Assembly: GCF_035222485.1 (NCBI RefSeq)
Contig: NC_085924.1
Location: forward strand, 2,046,001-2,110,000
DNA: 64,000 nt
Source of the DNA: Podospora pseudoanserina
Taxonomy: Eukaryota > Ascomycota > Sordariomycetes > Sordariales > Podosporaceae
Direction: 5' to 3'
In this document: positions 9,068 to 19,470 of the stretch, in pieces
Layout: each line of letters opens with the position of its first letter
Numbering within the stretch: the first letter of the stretch is position 1
The notes under the pieces: model-generated
The model's input: the letters and a program-made list of their open reading frames with translations, nothing else
Told to the model about the DNA's origin: nothing
Databases searched by the model: none
Position numbers and translations under genes: made by a program

Positions 9068-10956
9068 ATGGCTTCCACAAATTCGAATGCACCTCGTCAT
9101 GAGGGGAGTGTGGCAGAGCAGACGGCCGGCCATGTTAACGGTGACTATGTGGTCAATGGCGTGCCACAGCTGCCCACCGCATTCCGCAACGGCAACGGCG
9201 GCCTTGGTGCTGGGGGTTTGCCCAGGAACATGTCGCTGAACAGCTTCGCTCTGACAGAGTACAGCGCAAAGCCAACGCCCCCCGCTGAAGACAAGAAAGA
9301 TGAAGTGAAAAAGGTCGTGCCAGACGAGTATCTGCTACCGAATGGTAACCCAGATGTGAGTCACCCCGAGTCCATTCTTAGTTTTTGATCGAGAAGCTTA
9401 TTATCCTACGTGTACAGTATCTTCGCCTTATCATCACCTCCTACCCGCGGGTGAGAGAGGTGTGCAAAGAAACTCCTTTGGTGCACGCTGTTGGCCTGAG
9501 CAACCGACTGGAGCGCAAGGTCCTGTTGAAGCGCGAGGATGAGCAACCGGTATTCAGTTTCAAACTCAGAGGAGCGTACAACAAGATGGCTCATCTCGAC
9601 GCTACCGAGTCCTGGAAGGGTGTCGTTTGTTGCAGCGCTGGCAATCATGCTCAGGGGGTTGCTTACTCGGCCCGCAGGTTGAAAATCCCAGCCACTATTG
9701 TGATGCCCAAGGGCACACCAAGCATCAAGCATCTCAATGTATCGAGAATGGGCGGACACGTTGTTCTTCACGGCGCCGACTTTGACGAGGCCAAGGAGGA
9801 ATGTGCTCGGCGGGAAAAGCAGGATGGCCTGATAAACATTCCCCCGTTCGACGACCCTTATGTTATTGCCGGCCAAGGAACTATCGGCATGGAGATTCTC
9901 TCACAAACAAACCTGCAGAAGCTTGATGCCATCTTCTGCTGCGTGGGTGGAGGCGGCCTGATCGCCGGCGTTGGTGTGTACGTCAAGCGTATTGCACCGC
10001 ATGTCAAGATCATTGGCGTGGAAACGTACGACGCGGATGCGATGACTCAGTCTCTCGACAAGGGGGAGCGTGTGCTTCTCAAGGATGTTGGGTTGTTCGC
10101 CGATGGCGCCGCGGTCAAGATTACGGGCGAGGAAACGTTCCGTATTTGTCAGGAGGTTGTGGACGAAATGGTTCGGGTAACCACAGACGAGGCCTGTGCC
10201 GCTATCAAGGACATGTTTGAGGATACCAGGTCTATCATTGAACCAGCTGGTGCCTTGGCCATTGCCGGTCTGAAGAAGTGGGTGGCCGCCAATCCAACCC
10301 CGGATCCTACACGGTCTGTCGTGGCCATCACATCCGGCGCAAACATGAACTTTGACCGCTTGGGCTTTGTTGCAGCCCGTGCTACGTACGGCGAGGGAAG
10401 AGAGGCTTTACTTGCAGCCCGCATCCCAGAAAGCCCGGGAGCCTTCGCTGAACTCATCAATGCAGTCATGCCTCACTCTGTCACCGAGTTTAGCTATCGT
10501 TACGCCAGCCCAACCGAAGCAAATGTGCTCCTAGGTATCTCATTAACCGCCGTTGGTAATGAACGCGCACAGCAACTGCAGTCGGTTATCAGCCGCATCA
10601 AGGAGTCCGGCACCATGGATATTACCGATCTGTCCAACGACGAGTTAGCAAAGAGTCACATTCGATACATGGTTGGTGGCCGTTCTAGTGTGCCCAACGA
10701 GCGTCTGTACACATTCCGATTCCCAGAACGGCCCGGTGCTCTTGAGCGCTTCCTACAGACCTTGCGTGTCAAATACAACATCAGTCTGTTCCAGTACAGA
10801 AACCACGGTGGTGATATTGGGCAGGTTTTGACAGGCATCGTTTGCCCGAACGAGGAGATTGGCGAACTAGAAACATTCCTCAAGAAGATCGGCTATCCGT
10901 GGGAGGACTGCACAGATGCACCGGTGTTCAAGACATTCTTACGGTCGGAGTCATAG
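9068..10956 (+). CDS. ILV1: Threonine dehydratase (deaminase), isoleucine biosynthesis
   Basis: PLP enzyme converting L-threonine to 2-oxobutanoate and ammonia, the committed step to isoleucine; normally mitochondrial. Exons 9068-9355 and 9418-10956 encode 608 residues. The intron donor is GTGAGT and the acceptor CAG, and the junction NPD-YLRLI is in phase. Residues 1-96 are a low-complexity leader, including a presumed targeting sequence. The catalytic domain follows: the PLP lysine lies in SFKLRGAY (Lys about 145), the Asn/Ser-Gly loop is SAGNHAQG, the phosphate loop is GGGGLIAG near 271, and SGANMN marks the end. Two ACT-like regulatory domains start near 427 ([12 protein letters not shown]) and 526 ([12 protein letters not shown]), as expected for the biosynthetic, isoleucine-inhibited form rather than the catabolic one. 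Length matches fungal Ilv1. The gene is intact with no sign of RIP, although the repeat-rich isochore starts about 100 bp past its stop. Confidence 0.96.
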
Positions 10957-11432
10957 ACCGTTAGAGATAGAGGATAATGGTTAAATCTTCTGCAGTTTAG
11001 ATGGAGAAATATACTGTAATTCAGTTTCCGAGAGCTTTTCGCAGGCCTCTGTATTGTCGATTTGGATTAGTATTGTCTTAATATCAAAATGTTAATAAAA
11101 TTATTTACAACAAATTTTTTTTTTTTAAAAAAAAAAGGTTAAAAGAAACTATAGGTATATAAAATATACGTTAAAAGTAACTTTATTTACTATATTACAA
11201 TGAAAAACTAAACTATAAACTAGGAGATTTATAAAGCCTTCTATATAAATAGTATTTTTAGTATCTTTAAATATACTAAAAAAATCTATTTTTACTTTGT
11301 TAAAAACTAATAAAATATTACAAGTTACTTAATTTCTATTAATATATTTCAAATAACAAATAATTAATTTTTTTCCTTCTAAAAAGTACTTGAGCGTAAC
11401 ATAAAAAGCTAAAACAGAAGCTGTATCTAAGG
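10957..11432. other. ILV1 3' flank and border of the AT-rich isochore
   Basis: Normal composition continues for about 90 bp after the ILV1 stop, then from roughly 11,060 the sequence becomes almost all A and T. A perfect T12-A10 tract lies at 11,115-11,136. ILV1 polyadenylation must occur at or inside this border. I see no gene. Confidence 0.6.
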
Positions 11433-11729
11433 CATACTGCGGAACTGTCTATCTAACACTAGCTAGTTCCTCCGTGTATATATATACTAGTAGATCACCT
11501 GGATCACCATGCCAAGCGTGGTCCTAGATCACTTCCTCCAGCGTAGGCTCGCTATGGATCACGGTGCCAAAAGTGATTCTGGATCACTCCTGTCAGCTTA
11601 GGATTACTTGGATTACCTTGCTTCTGGCGCTCCCAGGCGCTCCACTTCCTATTGGTTCCTTTAACGATTGGCTAGGTACATCCCGTGCTCCGCATACTGT
11701 CCAACTTGCCTGTTAGCTAAACTGAAACA
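11433..11729 (-). repeat. LTR fragment, U3 type E (GGATCAC repeats)
   Basis: From gcatactgcggaactgtc to about ctgaaaca this matches the promoter/R-U3 half of the Gypsy LTR family, in reverse orientation. The U3 part carries repeated GGATCAC/GATCACC words (11,493-11,590). Its distal end (ttaacgattggct ... ttgcctgttagct) resembles the reverse complement of the 60,890 LTR. The R-U5 end is missing or unrecognisable, so no target duplication can be read. Confidence 0.7.
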
Positions 11730-11882
11730 ACCAGTTATTAATAATTATCAAATAAATATTTATACTTACAATGTATTTTAACTTTTTACTTTTCATGGAA
11801 TTCGGATGTATAATCTTAATATATTTTGGCTTTAAATCAATAATTAAATAGAAAATATATTATAAAACATTTATTAATATTA

Positions 11883-12266
11883 TGTCACAGACCAACCATA
11901 TGGTAAGGCAGGATGGAGACTGCAGCCGGCCGTGGTGGCCAATCAGGTAGAAGGAAACGACGGACCTGCAGGACAGTGGGGCGCTCACTCTTGGCAGAAG
12001 TGAGCCGGCTTACCTGGCTCACTGGTGAGCGTGGTGAGCCAGATACGGAGGTACCTGGAGGATAGAGGTCTATATATACGGAGGAACTGGCTGGTGTAGA
12101 TAGACAGTTCCGCAGTATGCAATATAAGCCACAATCGTTGATATTCAGACTATTGTGATAGAGACAAGCTATTGTTGTACACTGTTTAGCTGTACCGAAC
12201 CAGGATTGTTCAGAAGTGCCTTCAACCAGTATCCCTTTCAGAGGTTCTGGGTAGGGGTTCGTCACA
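11883..12266 (+). mobile_element. Solo LTR, U3 type A, TSD TATTA
   Basis: A complete 384-bp LTR starts TGTCACAG and ends TTCGTCACA, flanked on both sides by TATTA (11,878-11,882 and 12,267-12,271). It has CCAAT in U3 (ccaatcagg), a tatatata box at about 12,071 and the family core ggaactgg...cagttcc. U3 contains repeated GTGAGCC/GGCTCAC words. It is little affected by RIP compared with its flanks. No internal region is present, as expected after LTR-LTR recombination. Confidence 0.92.
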
Positions 12267-13749
12267 TATTATCATATAATTTAAAGATTTCACATAAATA
12301 AAAAAATAAATTAAATATAAGATTTATTTCTTTCATTAAAGAAAACTAGTACCGCTATAATATAAAATTAACCGAAAAAACTTATTACTAGTTAAAGATA
12401 ACGAAAACATTGAAAAGAAATTAACGTATAAGTATTTTATAATTCTAGACCTCTTTATTATAACTCTTATTAAAAGGTCTACTACCCGTCTAGACCTAAC
12501 TAACTAGGTCTCTACAAATAGAGAAAAGAAATTCTGAATAGAATAAATAGTAAAGCAATGTTTATTATTATATTTTCTTGCATAATACTTTAAGAATTTA
12601 TTATACTGACCAACTTTTTATACAATAGAAAATTGGGTTTTTCATATAGTACTTTTTTAAGGAGTTATAGCGCTATTATTTACGGCTTTGTTAAGCTATT
12701 ATTTAGGGCTATCTTAGCTCTTTGGTACTCGCATTAATTTGACTATTTTATTAGTAGATAAAGTTTATTATTACTGTTGCTAACCATATACTATGGCACA
12801 TTTTTTATATATATAATATTATAGTACTATATTTTCTTTGTAAAATTATTTACTATAAAAGTAGTTGACAAATAATTAATAATGAATTATTAGAACTGAT
12901 AAAATATAATTTGATTTCTATAATATAATAAATGTAAATATAAATTTTGTATAATAAAGTATTAACAAATAAAATTACAGTTTTGTGATAGATAAATCTT
13001 TTTTTATTATTTATTTGTAGACTTGTTAGTACATTTAAGCTCTATAGATCATAGAGCTTGTAGGATAATATTATGATCTAAATTTGATAATAGTAATAGG
13101 GTTTTAGAGACTATACTAACTAAAGTGAAGTTTAAACATCTATAGTAAACCGAAGTACTGAAAAGCTGCGCATTAAGGCGAATATTTTGTAGTAATAAAA
13201 CAGTAGTAGTTTGTTTAATGACGAATATTTCATGATAGTGAAACAATAATATTATATACCCTATAAACTTTATTTCATCTAATATATTGAATTAATATTT
13301 TATCTCAAAAGAAAAATAACTTTAGAGATTCATTAAAACCCTAAAGGGCGATAAAATCTTTATTTTAGTTTTATTTATTACAAAACCTGTTAATCATAAA
13401 TGTAGGGAAGATATTTATCATTAACGAAGATACTATGAAAGGCTATAGAATCTATGCTTACATGGTAGTCAGTATAATATTTTAAAAGCAAAGAAAACTT
13501 CGAAAATAATATTTAATAGTAATTAGGTACTAAAAGAGTATAAATCATGAAGTTATTATATTAAAATATATTAAAGGTAATTATTATAGCATAAGTCTAT
13601 GGAGTTTTTGGTAGATTTGTAAATTGATAAATCTAAAAATATTATAATGAATAAAAGTTAAAATGAAGCTCATAGATTTATATAATATAATACACAACTT
13701 AACCTATCAAAACCTGTAATACTATTTACTATTTATGATGTTGCCATTG
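12267..13749. other. AT-rich DNA, no gene recognised
   Basis: 1.48 kb of RIP-like sequence. A stretch at about 12,490-12,530 (tagacctaactaactaggtc) resembles one at about 62,298-62,330, mostly by transitions, so part of this interval may be an old copy of an unidentified repeat. Nothing else is supported. Confidence 0.5.
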
Positions 13750-14132
13750 TGTGACGAACCCCTGTACAGAACCTCTGAAAGGGTCATGGGTTGAAAGTAA
13801 CTTCTGATAATTGGTTCGGTGCAGCTAAACAGTGCACAACAAGATGTCTCAATGTAAACACAAGATACCGTGAATACAAGCTTGAATTGCATACTGCGGA
13901 ACTGTCTATCTATGCCAGCCAGTTCCTCCGTATATATAGACCCTATGCCAAGCCTGGCACTGTCCTGGATCGATAGACTCGACCTTCGATCCTATCGATA
14001 CTGTCCCTTTTGGGGTTGACTCTTCTGGATCGATCCTCGATCCCATTGATCCTGTTCTGATTGGTCTTTGCTCCTGTACTAATGATTGGTCCGTGGTGCG
14101 CCCCGCGCCCCACCAAGTGTCAAGCCGTGACA
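13750..14132 (-). mobile_element. Solo LTR, U3 type B, TSD CATTG
   Basis: A 383-bp LTR in reverse orientation, TGTGACGAACC to CCGTGACA, with CATTG on both sides (13,745-13,749 and 14,133-14,137). U3 is rich in GATCGAT/ATCGAT words. It is nearly the same as the 5' LTR of E2 (30,017-30,399, also 383 bp) but much less RIP-mutated. Confidence 0.92.
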
Positions 14133-14874
14133 CATTGACTTCTTCACTGTTAACTTATCCGTAAATAATATATATAATACTTCTTGTTTCTTTTCTATAT
14201 TTTCTTTTCAAATACTATACTCTCCTTTATTTTTAGTATATACCTTTTATATTTATTAATTAATTTAAAGTATATTACTTGAATTTTTCTTTTTAAGAAC
14301 TTAAATGTTGATTAGTTCATTAGTTTTATACAATCAAATTTTTTTTACTACTGTTAAGAAAACCATTTAAAAAAAGCCGCTGAAGCGTATTATAAAGGAG
14401 GGATACAATAGCTTTAGCTACTATAGAAATAATAAAGTAAACGCTAATAATAACGTGCTAAAATGACTTTAAATAATAAAATATAGAAATAAACTATTTC
14501 ATGAACATTCTAAGAACTAGTGAATATAATGAACCAGTACCATAGTATTAAAGGAATTTAATATCAATATAACATCACTCCCTATCAAGTATTGAAAAAA
14601 ACCTACTATTTATCATGAAAAAAAAACCTCCGGTATATTAAATACTGCGTTATACTGAAAACTATACTTATTTTTACTATATTATAAAAACTACGTAACT
14701 TATATTATGTAAAAACTATACTATTTTAGCTTTTGAAATGCTGATTTTAACTAATTAGTGAATAAATATTAATAGATAAATATATTTTAACATTTTACCT
14801 TTAATAACATTTAAATTATTTATTTTAGTATATTTTAACCTTAGGGTAGTAATTAAAAAGTGAGTATAGCTTAA
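14133..14874. other. AT-rich DNA, no gene recognised
   Basis: 742 bp between a solo LTR and the 5' LTR of E1. The sequence is AT-rich with no reading frame, RNA gene or repeat that I can identify. Confidence 0.5.
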
Positions 14875-15282
14875 TATTACGGTTCGGAAGTACGGGGTCG
14901 CTAGGACCAATGGGACTGGAGCGACGGATAAGTGGGGCCTGTGGGACAGGAAATAATACGGGCCAGGGGATCTAGGACTCAGGAGATTAGATCCGTGGAT
15001 CTAGAGGATAAAAGCTTGATCCGAGGGATCTAGAGACTAGGAGCTAGATCCAGGTACGGGGTACCTGGAAGATTAAAGCCTATATATATACGGAGGAACT
15101 AGCTAGTATAGATAAATAGTTCCGTAGTATATAATAGTTATAAGTTTTAATCGTTAGTATTTCAATTATTGTAATTAAATAAATTGTTTATTATATATTA
15201 TTTAGTTATGCTCAACTAGGATTAATTAAAAGTACTTTGAACTAATATCCCTTTTAAAGGTTCTAAATAAAGGTTCGTTATA
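14875..15282 (+). repeat. E1 5' LTR, U3 type C
   Basis: It begins TATTACGG (decayed TGTTACGG) and ends TTCGTTATA (decayed TTCGTCACA). U3 has several GGATCTAG words (14,969-15,053). The family core tatatatacggaggaac is at about 15,082. It pairs with the 3' LTR at 23,034. Confidence 0.85.
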
Positions 15283-16350
15283 TGTTATATATTTACCTTA
15301 ATTCTATTATAAGTTAAAAGCGTTTTTTCACTACTATAGCCGGATCTAAAAACGTTTGGATAGGAGGCGTCCTGCTTAGTTTAAGTAACTTTATTAGTAT
15401 TAGATTTATGCTTGCTATCGTAAAATAAGGTATTAAGTGTTTTAAAGAATTTAAGAACGAAGTTTAATAAACCCGGGATTAGATTTTTGTTATTTCGATT
15501 GTATTTAAGTCGATCGCTAAGTTTCCGGTACTAAAGTATTATAGAGGAAGAAAAGTAAAGCTTAAAGGGTTTTTAATCTAGCTTAAAATTTATTTTTATT
15601 AGTATTTAAATTAATTTATTCATCAAGAGTCGAAAGTAATTTTCGCGGCTACTAAACTTAAGCATAGGGCTTTCGCGTAATTTAAGCCTATCTCGATAAT
15701 TATTATAAGGTTAGAAAACTAAAAGAAAATTGCTATAGAATACTTCGCGAATTATTATATTTTCGAAATTAAATTTAAGAAAGTATTTAGGAAGTACGAT
15801 AAAGTAAGGTACGTATGAGAAAGGTTCGTAAGCTTACGTTAAACGTATTTAACGGCTAATTACGTAGCTCCATTAAGAATTAATAATCTATATAATATTA
15901 TTAATAATAAAGGGTTAATATAACTGTTTTATAATAACTTTAAGGAAAAAGTAAAGAATGAACTATATAAAAAGTCGAGGCCCGATACTATTAATAAAAA
16001 TATTACTATAGGGATTTAGATTAATGATCGGTAATTCTAAAGTTATACGAAGAAAAAAGGTAATAGTCGGGGTTACTATATTAATAGTAATAAAGGATAC
16101 TTTAGTAATAACCGTTTTAAAAATAAACGTAAACAGAGATACTTTAATATTAATCACTTTAATATTATATATTCAGGACCGATAAACGTTAATACTATAT
16201 AGTACTAAAAGCTATAAAGTAAAAGCTAGAGTAAAGGCAGCTTGAGGTATTTTAATTATAGTAAAGTAAGGTACTTGATGGAATAAGGAAATCGTGTTAA
16301 TTATTATATTAAAAAAACTAAGGGTTAAGAAAGTTGAATCTATTGGGTAT
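15283..16350 (+). pseudogene. E1 gag-like region, degraded
   Basis: This aligns by eye with E2 (30,400-31,480) and E3 (41,549-42,520). The decayed zinc knuckle is at about 16,235-16,285, where ttttaattatagtaaagtaa matches the E2 stretch around 31,335. It has many in-frame stops and no usable ORF. Confidence 0.75.
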
Positions 16351-16390
16351 TGTTAAAATACAGCTTTTGTTTGTGGATTTTACAGTGTAT

Positions 16391-16969
16391 CTGAGCCCTG
16401 TATATTACAGGGCCTCAGAGGCAATACGATGGCTTGAATCAGCAGTGTTTAGGGACTGCGGTTACCGGAGCCGAGGCTCGGCCTCCAGAAGCAATCCGAG
16501 GTCCCGGAAGGCCGAGCGCTAAGGCCGGTGCCCTGCAGTGGTCAAACGGTAGCGGCAACGTGGCTTGCAGTGGCCAAACGGTAGCGGCAACGTGGCCTGT
16601 AACCTTATATTTGGATAGCGCACTTAGCGGGCGGTCGGGCCCGGGAAACGCGCGTTCAGGCCCGGGAACGGAATCACCCTCGGGAAGCAAGTAAGAGGCC
16701 GATGACCTATAAGACCTCTGCCTCACACCCTATCCACTGTGGTATTTTTTAGTCTATAAGGTTCAATCAATATACTAGTTCACCACACTCATCAGTGCCT
16801 CACAAGCCTATGTTACAGTGATTCTCTTCTATATATTACAGGGCGCCGCCCTGTAATCCTCCTTCCTTCAGTGCCACGGCAACTGTCGAATGCTGCAGTC
16901 AAAGTCTTCTTCGCTCTCAGTGTACTGCGCCGATAGCTATTTGAGCCTATATTTACAGGCCTCAATAGC
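16391..16969. repeat. Three hairpins inside the young solo LTR
   Basis: Hairpin 1: GCCCTGTA-tat-TACAGGGC at 16,395-16,413, extended by flanking CTGA/CTCAG. Hairpin 2: ATTACAGGGC-gcc-GCCCTGTAAT at 16,835-16,857, perfect over 10 bp. Hairpin 3: GCTATTTGAGCCT (16,936-16,948) against AGGCCTCAATAGC (16,957-16,969), with small bulges. The first two share the TACAGGGC arm. Confidence 0.88.
16534..16597. repeat. 32-bp tandem duplication inside the young solo LTR
   Basis: Two adjacent 32-bp units (16,534-16,565 and 16,566-16,597) share tgcagtgg and aaacggtagcggcaacgtgg. They differ at two positions, both transitions. Confidence 0.93.
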
Positions 16970-16982
16970 ACCTACTTCAACA

Positions 16983-19470
16983 GGTATTAATAAAGCGAAG
17001 CGGTAAGCTTTAAGAAAAACTTTAATTAATATACCGAATTAAAGGAAATAGAGTTTTGGGAATTACGGAAAGTAATAAAAAGGCTAAAGGCGGAGTATAA
17101 AGAAGGAGATTTTTAAATATAAATACTATAGGATTAATCAGTACGAGTTACTATAGAAATCATTACGGAAACTACTAAAGATAGTAACCTTACGTAAAAA
17201 AAAGGATTTACCCTGTAAACGATACTAAAGAAGTAATATAGTAAATATAAAATTATTACTTTGTAAAAACTATAGTTTCTAAAGTTTCGTATATAAAAAT
17301 TAAGAAAATTTTTAAAAGGATAAGAAGGTCGTTAGTATTAAAATCGTAAAGTAACTAAAAATTTTATTTATATCTGTACGGTATAACTTTATTATAAATA
17401 TCCGGAGTACCGGAGGGTACTTTGGTTCTAGGATATTATATATTAATATATAAAGTACTATTAAAGTAAGTCGCTATATAGCTACTAGCTGGTACGTAAA
17501 GCAAATAAGGAAGGTAAGTTATAGCTAATTAAAAGGATAATAGTAAAGTAGGAAAGAAAAACTAATGAAAAACTAGACCATTACTTTTTATACAAAAAAT
17601 TAAAGGCTAATTTAATTAAAAGATAGTCTATAAGTAATCTAGTTTATGCCTAGGGAGGCGGAATATTACTTCGGGTATATAGACGAAAGGTATATATTTA
17701 ATAATAAAGTTTTGGGGCAGGGAATAATACTATTATAGTACTTAAGGCTAAACTACGCAATATATTTGCAGTCAAAGGTTAAATATTATTTTTAAACTAC
17801 GGAACCTAAATTATCGGTTAAATGATGAAAGTACTATTAGAAATATATTTAATAGAATATTAAAGAAATAAAAAATGAAATATAGAAAGAAATTAAATAA
17901 AAACAATTAAAGAAATGTATATTATTAAATAACTTAGTGTAAAGGGCGATTTTAAATAATATATCTATTTAAAAAAAGATTTACGGCCTTTCGCGGGGAC
18001 CGGTAACCTTTAACGAATTATAAGCGGTGTTTTCGAAAGTATCGGCAAAAAGTAAAAGTATAAAATAACAATTTGATATTCGTTAACGAGGTCGTTACTA
18101 TATAGGAAGAAGGTGAAAAAAATAGATGTTTCTGCGTTATAGTATATTTAAAAAAATATTTAAGCGGTTGTACTAATAAATAAAGGTACGGAAACGAATT
18201 TAATTTCGTTATAGTTCGTGCACTAGGCTAAAATACTATGAAAAAAGGCATAGATCGTTATAGAAAGACTATGTTTAATATAAAAGGTTTTTAGAGAAAT
18301 ACTACTTTCAAATATTATAGTCGAAAAAACAACCTTGAATTATATTTGATATTATAAATATTGAACTTTCGAATAATATAATCCTAGAGTAACTGTACTA
18401 TAAAGATTATAATGTAAATGTCGATTAGAGGGATCGTAGTTATTTACGATTAAAAGAATTTTAAAAGTATTTAATTAACGATGGAATATTAGAAATATGT
18501 ATAAAGTAAAGTATAAAATAAGTACCGTCTACAATACTACCGTAAGGAGCTTAAACATAATGATATATTCTATTAATATAGGCGGTAAATGCGAAGAAGT
18601 AAGGTTAATAACGTTAGTAGAGATATCTATCGTAGGCTAATAAATACGTTTATTATAATATTATAGAGACAGGCGAGAAAAAAGTAATACCGGTAAAATA
18701 TTGAATATATCTAACCTTTATAGCTAAGTATTTAACGGGATTTTTGAAGCGAAGACCGTAGGGCTATAAAATTAAATTAAAAGAAAGAATTAAGTTATGG
18801 CTATTTAAAGTTATTATATTAATAAGAAGTAAAGTAAGGAACTACGAAAGGATTCAAATAAGAATGTAAAAAAGAATATATTAACGAATTCATATCGTTA
18901 GTAAGATACGCTATATTCTTTATACCGAAAAAGGATAGTAATTTACGATTATATATAGATTTCCGTTAATTGAATAATAAAACAGTAAAACACAATCACC
19001 TTTACCGTTAATATTTAAGTTACGGCGCGATACTTTATATATTTAAATATATTTATTTAGTACGTTTATATATGGATTAAAGAAAGAGATAAATGGAAAG
19101 TAGCGTTTTATATATGCTGTAGTTATTTTGAGTGCCTCGTAATATTATTCGGGTTACTTGATATACCCGTAACGTTTTAATTTCTTTCTAATTAGACAAT
19201 CCGGAAATGCTTTAATAAAATAATAATATATTATTTCGATAACGTTTTTATTTATTTTTATATTTTAGAGAAATATAAGCAATATATATCAGTGATATTT
19301 GATACGCTATACGGAACTGGACTTTCGGTTAATAAAGAAAAAAGTGAATTCTACTTATCAAAATAGTATATTTAGGATTTTTAATATTGCTAGGAGAGGT
19401 TCATATAGAATTTAAGAAAGTTACAGTATCTAATAACTAGCCTACACCGTAAATATAAATAAATATTAAG
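16983..19470 (+). pseudogene. E1 pol: protease to reverse transcriptase, degraded
   Basis: Gypsy pol remnants in the sense direction. A conserved pre-RT block lies at about 17,980-18,020 (cctttcgcggggaccggtaacc), also present in E2 and E3. At about 18,930-19,000 the RT start can be read as LFIPKKDSNLRLYIDFR followed by a decayed LNNKTVK. The RT continues to about 19,470, where the sense sequence stops at the inversion junction. Many TAA/TAG codons break it. Confidence 0.82.

Larger units (their letters stand above)
16351..16982. mobile_element. Young solo LTR of another family, TSD GGTAT
   Basis: 632 bp starting TGTTAAAATACAGC and ending CACCTACTTCAACA, so the ends form the TGTT...AACA pair typical of LTRs. 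It is flanked by a perfect GGTAT on both sides (16,346-16,350 and 16,983-16,987). The flanks rejoin to match the uninterrupted E2 sequence (atcgggtactagtaaaa). It is GC-balanced with no RIP signature although its host is saturated with RIP, so it arrived later. It contains a 32-bp tandem duplication and three hairpins, listed separately. No coding capacity is seen. Strand is unknown. Confidence 0.9.

Noticed and set aside
16434-16694. Overlapping GC-rich frames of 86 and 95 codons (+/-)
   Set aside because: They lie within the non-coding solo LTR, partly over its tandem repeat; Gly/Ser/Pro-rich reading is expected from GC-rich repeats.
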